A stretch of 64,000 nt of DNA from Streptomyces sp. NBC_00390 (GTDB lineage Bacteria > Actinomycetota > Actinomycetes > Streptomycetales > Streptomycetaceae): the NCBI RefSeq assembly GCF_036057275.1, contig NZ_CP107945.1, positions 8,468,830 through 8,532,829 on the forward strand, given 5' to 3'. Numbering within the stretch: position 1 is the stretch's first letter; each line of letters begins with the position of its first letter. The position numbers and the translations under genes were made by a program. This document shows, piece by piece, positions 34,166-42,394 of the stretch. The notes below the pieces were generated by a model. It saw only the letters and a program-made list of their open reading frames with translations, had not been told where the DNA came from and did no database searches.

Positions 34166-36547
34166 TCAGCGGGGGTGCTTGATGGGTTGTTCGGACCAGA
34201 TGGTCTTGCGGTTGTGGCTGTGGCGGCAGCCCCAGCGTTCGGCGAGTTGGGCGACGAGGAACAGGCCGCGTCCTCCTTCGTCGGTGGTGTGGGCGCGCCG
34301 TAGTCGGGGTTGGGTGCTGCTGGAGTCGGTGACCTCGCACACCAGGACGTTGTGGTGGATGAGCCGCAGCTGCGCCGGTGCACGACCGTAGCGGATGGCG
34401 TTGGTGACCAGTTCGCTGGCGATGAGTTCGGTGGTGAAGAGGAGGTCTGGCAGCCCCCACGTGGTGAGTTGGCGGGTTATCCATTCCCGGGCCTTGGGGA
34501 CGGCGGCAGGGTCGGCCGGGATTTCCCAGTGAGCGGTGTTCTTTGCCGGGACGGCGCGGGTGCGGGCCAGGAGCAGCGTTGCGTCGTCGCGCGGCGCCCG
34601 GTCTGTCAGGTCGGCGAGGAGAGCCCGGCCGGTTTCCTCCAGAGGGCGATCGGGACGGCAGGACGCGGCGAGGGCGTCCGTCAGGCGCCGTAGGCCTTGG
34701 TCGATGTCGCGGTCGTGGTGTTCGATGAGGCCGTCGGTGTAGAGGGCGAGGACGCTGCCCGGCTCGAGGTCGATCGTGGTGGTCTCGTACGGCAGGCCGC
34801 CGATGGCGAGTGGTGGTCCCGGGGAGATCGCGACGACTTCGGTGGTCCCGTCGGGCCGGACCAGGACGGGTGGCGGGTGGCCGGCACTGGCTATGGCGCA
34901 TCGCCTGGTGACCGGGTCGTAGACCGCGTACAGGCAGGTGGCGCCGACGTCGTCGTGGTCGCCGGGCGGTGCTTCGGCCGCGAGGCGCTGGACCAGGTCC
35001 GCGATCCGGGTGAGCAGCTCGTCCGGCTCCAGTTCCAGGTCGGCGAGCGTCTGGATGGCGGTGCGCAGGCGGCCCATGGTGGCGCTTGCGGGTATGCCAT
35101 GGCCGACGACGTCTCCGGCGACAAGAGCCAGCCGGAAGGAGGGCAGGGCAATGGCGTCGTACCAGTCGCCGCTGGTGCCCGCTCCGCCGCCTGCGGGCAG
35201 GTAGACGCCGGCGGTCTCGGCTGCCGGGGTGTCGGTCGTGGCCGGGGGAAGGAGGCGCTGCTGCAGAGCCACGGCCGCCCTGTGCTCGCGCGTGTAACGG
35301 CGGGCGTTGTCGATGGCGAGCGCACCCCGTGAGGCGATCTGCGTCATGAGATCCGCCTCGTCCTCGGTGAAGGGGCCGGACCGGCCGCAGCGCCAGGCCG
35401 TTATGGCGCCGAGCGTGAGCCCGCGGGCATGCAACGGTGCCACCATCACCGAATGGGCGTCCTTCGGGACGAGATACTCGACCACCTGCGGGTCGCCGAC
35501 CATGGCGATGAAGTCGTCAAGGCCGAAGACGAGTGTCTCGCCGTGTCGGAAGCTGCGCAGCAGGGGGTGGTCGGGATAGGGTGGGACGGGGTCGCCGCGC
35601 GTGATGCCGGCCGGCCACACTGCGGTGGCCGGCGCAAGGGCCGCGTTGCCCATGTCTCCGCCGCCCAGCTGTTTCGAGGGTTCTTCCCCCTCGAAAACGC
35701 AGTGCGCAAGGTCGACTGCGGCGAGATCCCCGAACGCGGGTACGAGAACGTCCGCAAGGTCCTGCGCGGTGCGCACGACATCCAGGGATCCTCCCACCTG
35801 CTCGGCCACCTCGCGGGCGAGATCCAGATGACGGCGGGCACGCAGATCGTCGGCGCTGTCGATGTACAGGGCTGCGACCCCCGTGGGGCGTTGCTGCGCG
35901 TCCTCCAGACGGAAGGCGGACAGGGACAGCGCGTGCTGCCGCGCCGTGTCGTGCCGCCAGCTCACCTGCATTTTTCTGCGGACCACCGGGACACCGCTCT
36001 CGAGTACCTGGCGCAGTACTGCCTCGAGGTTCTCGGCGTCCTCGGCACACAGCACGTCGCCCAGCCGAGTGCCGGGCGCCACTGGACGGCCGTCGAGAAT
36101 GTCCGGCGTGGCGTTGGTCTGCACAGTGGTGAGAGCCGTGTCGTGCAGAGCGATCGTGATCCGGTTCTGTGCGGACAGTGCGCGCAGGAGCGCTGCGCCC
36201 TGCTCGTGGTCGGCGACGTGGTGGGTGGGTGCCGCCAGGACGAGGACCTTTGCCGAGCCCTCCATCTTCGTGGTCCGGAAAGTGACATCGATGGTGCTGC
36301 CGCTGCGGTGCCGCAGCCGTACCCGGCCGGATTCCGGCAGCTGTGCGGCGCCGCGCAGGTCGTCCGGGAGGCCGGCCACCAGGTCCTGCACGGGGCGGCC
36401 GTAGACCTCCTCGGCGCAAAACCCCGTCAGGTCCTCTGCCGTCCCGGTCCACCCCACCATCGCGCCTCGATCGTCGAGCACGGCGGCTGCCAGACCGTCG
36501 AAGGAGGCGCCTGCCGGGCAGGCGTTCTTGACATTCTCTACATCCAT
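34166..36547 (-). CDS. PAS/GAF-SpoIIE phosphatase-HATPase regulator (first of tandem pair)
   Basis: ATG at 36547 gives 793 residues. Order: PAS domain (about 10-110; MVGWTGTAEDLTGFCAEEVY), a second PAS-like region (125-245), GAF (250-425), SpoIIE/PP2C phosphatase (440-640; GDWYDAIALP, ALVAGDVVGHG, LALYTDGLIEHHDRD, DDATLLLARTR), then an RsbW-like kinase-type ATPase domain (655-790; ELIASELVTNAIRYG, EGGRGLFLVAQLAERWG). Such proteins are thought to switch anti-sigma antagonists by dephosphorylation, with sensory domains setting activity. It lies 79 bases downstream of a paralog on the same strand, so they are probably co-transcribed. The ligand is unknown. Confidence 0.93.
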   Translation of the reverse strand: MDVENVKNACPAGASFDGLAAAVLDDRGAMVGWTGTAEDLTGFCAEEVYGRPVQDLVAGLPDDLRGAAQLPESGRVRLRHRSGSTIDVTFRTTKMEGSAKVLVLAAPTHHVADHEQGAALLRALSAQNRITIALHDTALTTVQTNATPDILDGRPVAPGTRLGDVLCAEDAENLEAVLRQVLESGVPVVRRKMQVSWRHDTARQHALSLSAFRLEDAQQRPTGVAALYIDSADDLRARRHLDLAREVAEQVGGSLDVVRTAQDLADVLVPAFGDLAAVDLAHCVFEGEEPSKQLGGGDMGNAALAPATAVWPAGITRGDPVPPYPDHPLLRSFRHGETLVFGLDDFIAMVGDPQVVEYLVPKDAHSVMVAPLHARGLTLGAITAWRCGRSGPFTEDEADLMTQIASRGALAIDNARRYTREHRAAVALQQRLLPPATTDTPAAETAGVYLPAGGGAGTSGDWYDAIALPSFRLALVAGDVVGHGIPASATMGRLRTAIQTLADLELEPDELLTRIADLVQRLAAEAPPGDHDDVGATCLYAVYDPVTRRCAIASAGHPPPVLVRPDGTTEVVAISPGPPLAIGGLPYETTTIDLEPGSVLALYTDGLIEHHDRDIDQGLRRLTDALAASCRPDRPLEETGRALLADLTDRAPRDDATLLLARTRAVPAKNTAHWEIPADPAAVPKAREWITRQLTTWGLPDLLFTTELIASELVTNAIRYGRAPAQLRLIHHNVLVCEVTDSSSTQPRLRRAHTTDEGGRGLFLVAQLAERWGCRHSHNRKTIWSEQPIKHPR

Positions 36548-36626
36548 CCCTGGCTTCCTTACGAGAGGCTGCGGCCCGAGAGATCGGCCTGCTGTGGCGG
36601 CCGTCGGCCGCCCGGTCGGCAGCGCG

Positions 36627-39092
36627 TCACACCGCAACGGCTGTGGAGGGCAGGTCTTGTTCGGCCCAGACGACCTTGCCGTTGGCCCCGGAGCGGGAGC
36701 CCCACCTGCGGGACAGCTGAGCGACGAGGAAGAGACCGCGGCCGTTCTCGTCGGTGAGGTGGGGATGACGGGGGCGTGGGTGGCTGGTGCTGCTGTCGGA
36801 GACTTCGCAGGTCAGGACCTGGTGCTGGATGAGCCGTAGGCGGATGGGCCCGCCGCCGTGGCGGACGGCGTTGGTGACCAGTTCACTGACGATCAGCCTC
36901 ACGCTGGTCACCAGATGCTCAAGCCCCCATTCGCTGAGCTGACGGGCGGCTGCCTGCCGGGCGACGCGGACGGCGGACGGCTCGTGCGGCAGTTCCCAGG
37001 AGGCGACCTGGGCCGGTTCGAGTCCGCGAGTGCGCGCAAGGAGCAAGGTGACATCGTCGGCCGGGGCCTGGGTCGCCAAGGTGTCGATCACCTGGGAGCA
37101 CAGGTCTTCCAGGGACGAACCGGTCTGTGCCAGGACGGCGCCCAGGCGGTCCAGGCCCACGTCGATGTCGTCGTCGCGGGACTCGACCAGACCGTCGGTG
37201 TAGAGCGCGAGCAGAGTTCCCTCGGGCAGTTCCAGTTCCACGGACTCGAAGGGGACCAGGCCGAGGCCGAGGCCGAGCGGGGCCCCGGCGGGCATGTCGG
37301 GGAAAGTGATACGGCCCTGCGGGTCGATGACCGCGGGCGGGGGATGCCCGGCCCGCGCCATCGTGCACCGTCGGGTGACCGGGTCGTAGACGGCATACAG
37401 ACAGGTGGCGCCCACCACCGCCGGGGTCTCGTCCGCAGCGTCGGCATCTTCCTCGCTCAGCCGTCTGACCGTGTCATCGAGGTGCGTCAGCAGTTCGTGG
37501 GGAGGCAGTTCCATGTCCGCGAGCGTGCGGACAGCGGTGCGCAACCGGCCCATCGTCGCCGCGGCGTTGATGCCGTGTCCGACCACATCTCCGACGACGA
37601 GGGCCACCCGGGCGCCGGACAGCTTGATCACGTCGAACCAGTCGCCCCCCACCCCGTGGTCCATGTCAGCCGGCACGTAGCGCGAGGCCACATCGACGGC
37701 GGCGCCGCCTCCCACATGGTGGGGGAGCAGGTCGCGTTGGAGCGTCAGGGCCGCGGTGCGTTGGCGCGCGTACTGGAGAGCGTTGTCCAGGCTGAGCGCG
37801 GCCCGGGTGACGAGCTCCTCGGCGAGGAGGAGGTCGTCCTCCTGGAACGGCGTCGGCTCCTCGGAGCGGCCGAACAGTGCCAGTCCCAGCACACAGCGCC
37901 GCGCACGGATGGGTACGACCATCAAGGAGTGGACGCCGGAGGCACGGACCTTCTGCGTCCGCACCGGGTCGTGGTTGACCCAGGGGCCTGAATAGGTGTC
38001 CAGCACCGGTTCCAGATAGGACCTGCCGGTGCGCAGGGCGGTGTCGAACAGCGAGTCCGGGAAGGGGTGGATCACCTCTTCGCGCACCCACGGCAACTCC
38101 AGGAGGCCCAGGTCGATGGAGGCCAGACCGGCACGGCGCATCAGATGGGGGCGGCCGCTCGCCTTGCCGGTCCCCGCCGAGGGGTCCATGCCGAACGGGA
38201 CCGACTCCACCAGGTCCACGAGTGCGTGGTCGGCCAGCAGGGGCACGGCAAGGTCGGCCAGTTCCTGCCCGGTCCGCATGACCTCGAGGGTGCTGCCGAT
38301 GCGCGTGCCGGCCTCGCTGAGGATGGCAAGGCGCTCGCGCGCCCGCCGGTTGCCGGTGACGTCCACGCTCATGGAGCACACTGCCAGCGCCGAGCCGTCC
38401 GCGTCCTGGAGGCAGAAGAACGAGGCCGAGAACGCGTGCTCCCGGCGCCGGTCCGCCGACGACCACGCCCGGTACTCGTGGACCATGGTGGTGCCGCTCT
38501 CCAGCACCTGCCGCATCACCGCCTCGAGTGCTTCGGCCTCGAGGGCGGGCAGCGAGTCATGCAGGCGGCGTCCGAACCGTCGCTCACGAGGGGTGCCGTC
38601 GTGGCGCTCCATGACGTCGTTGACCCACGTACAGCGCAGCTGCGGGTCATAGACGGAGATGCCGACCGGTGCGTGGGCCAGGAGCGAGTCCCGCACAGCT
38701 CCGTTGGACGACGCCCCCGAGGACAGGGTGCCTATGTCGGTGACGGACACCAGCCACCGGGTGCCGGCGTCCGGGCCCCGCAGCAGCGAGATCCGCAGCG
38801 TCATTTTGATGGCGTGGCCGTCGCGGTGGCGGACCGTCACGGTGCCGGACCAGCCCTCTTGGTCACGGCACTGCTCGGCGAACGCCGAAGCACTCGGGGC
38901 GTCCTGTGCGGGCGGCAGCACGTGTGCGGCGGACCGGCCCACCACTTCTTCGGCCGGGTACCCGACCAGATGCTCAGCGGCGTGCGTCCACCCCACCACG
39001 GTCCCCTCCGCATCGAGCATCGCTATGGCCGCATCGGGTGTCTCTCGGGGGCTCACCGCCTCGGCGAGGGGCGCGTGGTCGGTCTTCGTCAT
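36627..39092 (-). CDS. PAS-PAS-GAF-SpoIIE phosphatase-HATPase regulator (second of tandem pair)
   Basis: ATG at 39092 follows GGGAAG and gives 821 residues. Order: PAS (about 15-130; VVGWTHAAEHLVGYPAEEVV), PAS (135-270; LLAHAPVGISVYDPQL), GAF (280-465), SpoIIE/PP2C (485-680; GDWFDVIKLSGARVALVVGD, LALYTDGLVESRDDD) and HATPase (690-815; LIVSELVTNAVRHGGG, NGRGLFLVAQLSRRWG). It is the upstream partner of the 34.2-kb gene and diverges from a TetR gene across about 390 bases containing three copies of a putative TetR operator, so TetR control is plausible. Confidence 0.93.
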   Translation of the reverse strand: MTKTDHAPLAEAVSPRETPDAAIAMLDAEGTVVGWTHAAEHLVGYPAEEVVGRSAAHVLPPAQDAPSASAFAEQCRDQEGWSGTVTVRHRDGHAIKMTLRISLLRGPDAGTRWLVSVTDIGTLSSGASSNGAVRDSLLAHAPVGISVYDPQLRCTWVNDVMERHDGTPRERRFGRRLHDSLPALEAEALEAVMRQVLESGTTMVHEYRAWSSADRRREHAFSASFFCLQDADGSALAVCSMSVDVTGNRRARERLAILSEAGTRIGSTLEVMRTGQELADLAVPLLADHALVDLVESVPFGMDPSAGTGKASGRPHLMRRAGLASIDLGLLELPWVREEVIHPFPDSLFDTALRTGRSYLEPVLDTYSGPWVNHDPVRTQKVRASGVHSLMVVPIRARRCVLGLALFGRSEEPTPFQEDDLLLAEELVTRAALSLDNALQYARQRTAALTLQRDLLPHHVGGGAAVDVASRYVPADMDHGVGGDWFDVIKLSGARVALVVGDVVGHGINAAATMGRLRTAVRTLADMELPPHELLTHLDDTVRRLSEEDADAADETPAVVGATCLYAVYDPVTRRCTMARAGHPPPAVIDPQGRITFPDMPAGAPLGLGLGLVPFESVELELPEGTLLALYTDGLVESRDDDIDVGLDRLGAVLAQTGSSLEDLCSQVIDTLATQAPADDVTLLLARTRGLEPAQVASWELPHEPSAVRVARQAAARQLSEWGLEHLVTSVRLIVSELVTNAVRHGGGPIRLRLIQHQVLTCEVSDSSTSHPRPRHPHLTDENGRGLFLVAQLSRRWGSRSGANGKVVWAEQDLPSTAVAV

Positions 39093-39298
39093 CCGGTTCT
39101 TCCCATCGGTGCGGAGGTGCGAGAAAGCGTCGGCAGGCACGGAGCCGGTCCGGTCCGTAGCCGTGGTGGAACGGTGAGGGCCGGGGGCTTCCGGCCTCAC
39201 CGGCCGCGCCGGGCGTGCGATGCAGCGAGCGGCCTCGCCGGCGGTTGAACGGTCACCGGCGCGAGCATCTGCCAACCTTGGACGACTTTGTCCACTTC

Positions 39299-39312
39299 TG
39301 ATGAAATAGTCA
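39299..39312. promoter_or_regulatory. Putative TetR operator, TGATGA motif 1
   Basis: TGATGAAATAGTCA, an imperfect inverted repeat in the divergent region between a SpoIIE gene and a TetR gene. The same pattern recurs at 39346, 39443, 53484 and 53540, always beside one of two paralogous TetR genes. Confidence 0.5.
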
Positions 39313-39345
39313 AATACGATCGCTTTATCGTCAAGTCCCTGAAAC

Positions 39346-39359
39346 TGATGAAATGGTCA
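39346..39359. promoter_or_regulatory. Putative TetR operator, TGATGA motif 2
   Basis: TGATGAAATGGTCA. With motif 1 it forms a direct repeat spaced 47 bases start to start. Confidence 0.5.
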
Positions 39360-39442
39360 GATATGGCCGTGTGCTGTCGCATCTCGCCACTGCGGCGTCG
39401 GGACGGGTGGGCCACGGTGGACAGCCGGGGCGGGCAATGTAA

Positions 39443-39456
39443 TGATGAACTGATCA
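39443..39456. promoter_or_regulatory. Putative TetR operator, TGATGA motif 3
   Basis: TGATGAACTGATCA, with perfect TGAT/ATCA half-sites, 26 bases before the TetR start codon. It is well placed for autorepression. Confidence 0.5.
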
Positions 39457-39481
39457 GAACTGCTGCTCTTATTCATGGAGC

Positions 39482-40117
39482 ATGCCGATGCCGGCCCCAC
39501 GCAGGAACCGATTCGAACGCCGCCGTGCCGAGACCCGCCATGCACTCGTCTGCGCCGCGCGGCAGATCCTGGCCGAGTCCGGTGGCACCAGCGCCAGCAT
39601 TCATGCCATCGCGGAGCGCGCGGACGTGGGCCTCGGCTCCTTCTACAACCACTTCACGGGCAAGCCGGACCTGTTCGACGCGGCCGTGGCCGATGCGCTG
39701 GAGGAGTACGCCCAGGCCGTCGACGAACGCCTGCACGGCCTCGATGATCCCGCCGAGCGCCTCGCCGGGGGCGTGCGGCTCAGCGCGCGCATGGCCGGGT
39801 CGTACCCGGAGATCATGCAGATCCTGTGCCACAGCGAGCTCGGTCGGATATGCGCCGGCGACGGGCTGGCTCCGCGCGCGAAGCGCGACGTCGAGCAGGG
39901 CATGGCCGCAGGCCGGTTCACCGTGGTCGACCCGGTGATCGCCCTGACCGCGCTGAACGGCAGCCTGCTGGCGCTCCTGGAGCTGTGGTGCAGCCGGCCC
40001 GAGGCCGACAGTGGCCAGGTCGCAGGCATCATGGCCGAGATGATCCTGCACATGCTCGGCCTCTCCCCGGATGAGGCCCGTGACCTTGCCCGGCGGTCCC
40101 TTCCTGCTGCAGCGTGA
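39482..40117 (+). CDS. TetR-family transcriptional regulator
   Basis: ATG at 39482 follows ATGGAGC and gives 211 residues. The HTH lies at about residues 22-62 (SASIHAIAERADVGLGSFYN, HFTGKPDLFDAAV). The ligand domain is TetR-like and helical. It is a clear paralog of the regulator at 52811-53443: the DNA-binding helices are nearly identical (ASI-AIAERADVG-GSFYNHF), predicting recognition of the same operator. Three TGATGA-type sites lie upstream. Downstream are only gene fragments, so its targets may be the divergent SpoIIE pair or distant genes. Confidence 0.92.
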   Translation: MPMPAPRRNRFERRRAETRHALVCAARQILAESGGTSASIHAIAERADVGLGSFYNHFTGKPDLFDAAVADALEEYAQAVDERLHGLDDPAERLAGGVRLSARMAGSYPEIMQILCHSELGRICAGDGLAPRAKRDVEQGMAAGRFTVVDPVIALTALNGSLLALLELWCSRPEADSGQVAGIMAEMILHMLGLSPDEARDLARRSLPAAA

Positions 40118-40209
40118 AGAGGATCTTGTCGCCGGCTGCGCACCGGTTCCCGCGGCCTGCGCAAGGTGCCGGGGTGGCTGGTCTCTCTCGCCTGCTGTCG
40201 CCGCCCCGC
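40118..40209. other. Short gap between TetR gene and P450 fragment
   Basis: No feature recognised. Confidence 0.3.
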
Positions 40210-40384
40210 AGCCTCGGCATGGGAGGTTCGTGGCGCAGTGGTTCCTCCACCGCTTGCGGCAGCAGGCCGGGGTCACGGCGCAGCTGGTCCAGGTGCTCGG
40301 GTTGGCGCAGCGGGGTGAGCACCCCGTTGGTATCGGGTTGACCGTGGTCCCGTGTCCGGCGATGAAGAGCAGCGCGGCGGTTTT
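40210..40384 (-). pseudogene. Cytochrome P450 I-helix/K-helix fragment
   Basis: One minus-strand frame reads AALLFIAGHGTTVNP, the oxygen-binding I-helix with Gly where Glu is usual. The next frame continues with NGVLTPLRQPEHLDQLRRDP, GLLPQAVEEPLRHEPPM, which leads to the ExxR helix. The heme-Cys region is missing. It is a relic of an actinobacterial soluble P450, not of the intact CYP102-type gene at 45 kb. Confidence 0.65.
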
Positions 40385-40580
40385 CGGCCTGGCCGAGCGG
40401 CACCAAGGATCGCCTGCACCGGGCGCCGCCGAGGCCTGGCGCACGCGCTCGGCCTGGTTGTCGGGGACGGCCGTGGCGTGCGGCAACCCCTCCTGCCCGT
40501 GCAGTTGGAACATTCCGGCGCGAGGAACACGCATTGCGCATGGCCCTGGCTCTGCGTGAGATCCACAACGGTCTGCATCC

Positions 40581-40895
40581 TCACCGCTCCCTCCGTCGTC
40601 TCACCCCCTCGTTTCCGGCGGGGCCGGACTCGGGCGCCCGCACGCCACGGCTCCTCAGACGGAAATCGCGGGCACCTCGTCCGCCCAGGGCGACGGCTCG
40701 GCCCAGGGCGTGGTCGAGTCCGAAGGCCGCTCCGATGAGGGAAAGGTGGGTGAACGCCCGGGAACGGCTGCCGAGTTGTCTGCCGATGTCACTGATGTCC
40801 TCGGTGCAGGGCCCGGGATGGCCGATGCAGGTGAGCATCTTCTCGAAGGCCAGGCGGACTTCGTCCAGGCGGCCGATGCGGCCTCGGCGAGCACG
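40581..40895 (-). pseudogene. GH15-family C-terminal fragment
   Basis: The minus strand reads GRLDEVRLAFEKMLTCIGHP, then DISDIGRQLGSRSRAFTHLS and LIGAAFGLDHALG. It aligns with the end of the intact GH15 enzyme at 42.4 kb (GRLDEAQLAFEKMLTYANHL ... AFTHLALISAAFNLDRALD) but is diverged, so it is an old paralogous tail, not a recent duplication. The catalytic domain is missing. It ends about 60 bases from the paired palindromes at 40.95 kb. Confidence 0.65.
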
Positions 40896-40951
40896 TCGAG
40901 GTGTTCATGTCGCCGCCGGTCGTGCGGACCATTTCCGCCGCCTCGACAGTT

Positions 40952-40966
40952 CCATACGCCGTATGG
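40952..40966. promoter_or_regulatory. Palindromic operator CCATACGCCGTATGG (site 1)
   Basis: A perfect 15-bp palindrome, 34 bases from an identical one. Related sites lie at 45141, 45220 and 45243 around the TetR/P450 divergent promoter. Confidence 0.65.
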
Positions 40967-40985
40967 TAATCCTGGGAGGGCACTT

Positions 40986-41000
40986 CCATACGCCGTATGG
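40986..41000. promoter_or_regulatory. Palindromic operator CCATACGCCGTATGG (site 2)
   Basis: The perfect palindrome extends to 19 bp here (TTCCATACGCCGTATGGAA, 40984-41002), upstream of the small secreted protein gene at 41084. Confidence 0.65.
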
Positions 41001-41083
41001 AAAAGTTTGGCCGCGCCAGGCGCGCCGCCCATCGCCTGCATGCAGTCGATGGTGCAGCTCGCACCGATCGGGAAGGAAAGACC

Positions 41084-41338
41084 ATGAAGAAGCTCACGAG
41101 GCGCGTTGCCGTCACCGCTTCCTCCGTGGCGGTCGCGGGTGTCGCCGTACTCGGTGCCGGGGGCGCCGCTTCGGCCGGGACCTCTGCATCCGCACCCGTC
41201 CAACGCCCGGCCGTCAGCGTCAACGCCGACGACTACCGCTGGGACCACGGTGTCGGCTACCTGCTCGAGCAGGGCTGCTCCTGGGACGAGATCCGTGGCC
41301 GGCACCACGACGGCCGGGCTGAGACCGGCAGCCGCTGA
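41084..41338 (+). CDS. Small secreted protein (84 aa)
   Basis: ATG at 41084 follows GGAAGGAAAG. A signal peptide spans about residues 1-32 (MKKLTRRVAVTASSVAVAGV, ending GAASA). The mature part is only about 50 residues, with WDHGVGYLLEQGCSWDEIRG and a basic tail. It has a single cysteine. No family is recognised. Two perfect palindromes about 85-130 bases upstream suggest control by the TetR at 44.5-45.1 kb, placing it in the same regulon as the P450. Confidence 0.75.
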   Translation: MKKLTRRVAVTASSVAVAGVAVLGAGGAASAGTSASAPVQRPAVSVNADDYRWDHGVGYLLEQGCSWDEIRGRHHDGRAETGSR

Positions 41339-41475
41339 CCGCCGCACAGGCGGCCGGCGCTCCGGCGCCCGGGCCCTGCTGCAACGCCTCGGCCTTCGTT
41401 GCCTCTTCGCTGCCGGCCCGCGGCGGTCCGGCGGCGGGGCGCAGCCGAGGCAGAGACACCTTGGAGTGAAAGCCG

Positions 41476-41888
41476 ATGGAGCCTTTGAAGACCGTGATGC
41501 AGGGGGTGGCCGTGCAGCTTGTCATCTCGCGCACCTCCTCGCTGTCCATGTGCATGAGCCTGCGTTACGAGCCCACTGACCCCTACGTGCCGCCTTTTCC
41601 ACCGACGCTGACGAGCCGGTCGAATGGGTCCTGGGGCGTGATCTTCTGGCCGATGGCCTGAGGGGTTCCGCAGGCAGTGGGGACGTCCGGATCTGGCCGG
41701 CCGTTGGCCGTGGTGACCAAGCGATGTACATCGTCCTCGGGTCCCCCGCGGGCACCGCCTTGCTCGAGGTTCCCGTGCAGGACGTCAGGACCTTCCTGGA
41801 GAACACGGAGGCGCTGGTGCCACGGGGTGCCGAGTCCGGACACATCGACTGGAACGTCGAACTGGCGAACCTGTTCGCGAAAGGCTGA
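41476..41888 (+). pseudogene. SsgA-like sporulation/cell-division protein, frameshifted
   Basis: The first frame from ATG 41476 gives VQLVISRTSSLSMCMSLRYE, then TDPYV. One base is missing before the next frame continues AAFSTDADEPVEWVLGRDLL, then GDVRIWPAVG and LENTEALVPRGAE, ending at TGA 41886-41888. Order and motifs match SsgA-like proteins, which guide septation and sporulation in Streptomyces. As read it would stop after about 61 residues, so the gene is broken unless the base call is wrong. Confidence 0.75.
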
Positions 41889-41958
41889 GAGAAGCCTCCC
41901 GACTGCCTTGCGGAGGGGCGTCTTTGCCCTGGCCACAGAAGAGAAGGAAAGAGAGTTC

Positions 41959-42288
41959 ATGTCCCAGTACCAGCTTCGTGTCTACACACTGCGCAGCCCT
42001 GAGGCGCTCGTCGCCTACGGGGACATCTGGTCCAGGCACATTCCCGGGATGGCCCAGCACAGGATCACCACACACGGCGTGTGGACGGGGCCGGCAGCTC
42101 CCGGGAGTGCGGCGTCCCAGCTGTACGCCCTCGTTTCCTACCGGGACGCCGACGACGTTCAGGAGCGGCTGGAGGCGTACCTGTCCAGCCCCGAATTCCG
42201 CGCAGACATGGAGGGCTTCGACATCGGTCAGATCGTCGATGTCGCCGAGTCCGTGCTGACGCCCACCGCCGACTCACCCTTGCGGTGA
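41959..42288 (+). CDS. NIPSNAP-family protein
   Basis: ATG at 41959 follows GAAGGAAAGAGAG and encodes 109 residues. It is a single dimeric alpha/beta-barrel-like domain (YQLRVYTLRSPEALVAYGDI, LYALVSYRDADDVQERLEAY). NIPSNAP proteins are often linked to oxidative or aromatic pathways but have no agreed activity. It converges with the GH15 gene and follows the broken SsgA-like gene. Confidence 0.85.
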   Translation: MSQYQLRVYTLRSPEALVAYGDIWSRHIPGMAQHRITTHGVWTGPAAPGSAASQLYALVSYRDADDVQERLEAYLSSPEFRADMEGFDIGQIVDVAESVLTPTADSPLR

Positions 42289-42394
42289 CAGGCACCGGGC
42301 CGCTCGAAGTCTGCGGCGACCTTCTCGTTCGTGTCGGAGCGCCGCGCCTGCGGGACGGAGGGCCGTGTGCAGTTCCTGCCACGCAGGGCGGCGG

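Noticed and set aside
33823..34182. Small frames after the alcohol dehydrogenase fragment
   Set aside because: Arg/Pro-rich, no start signal, no link to the dehydrogenase's missing Rossmann domain.
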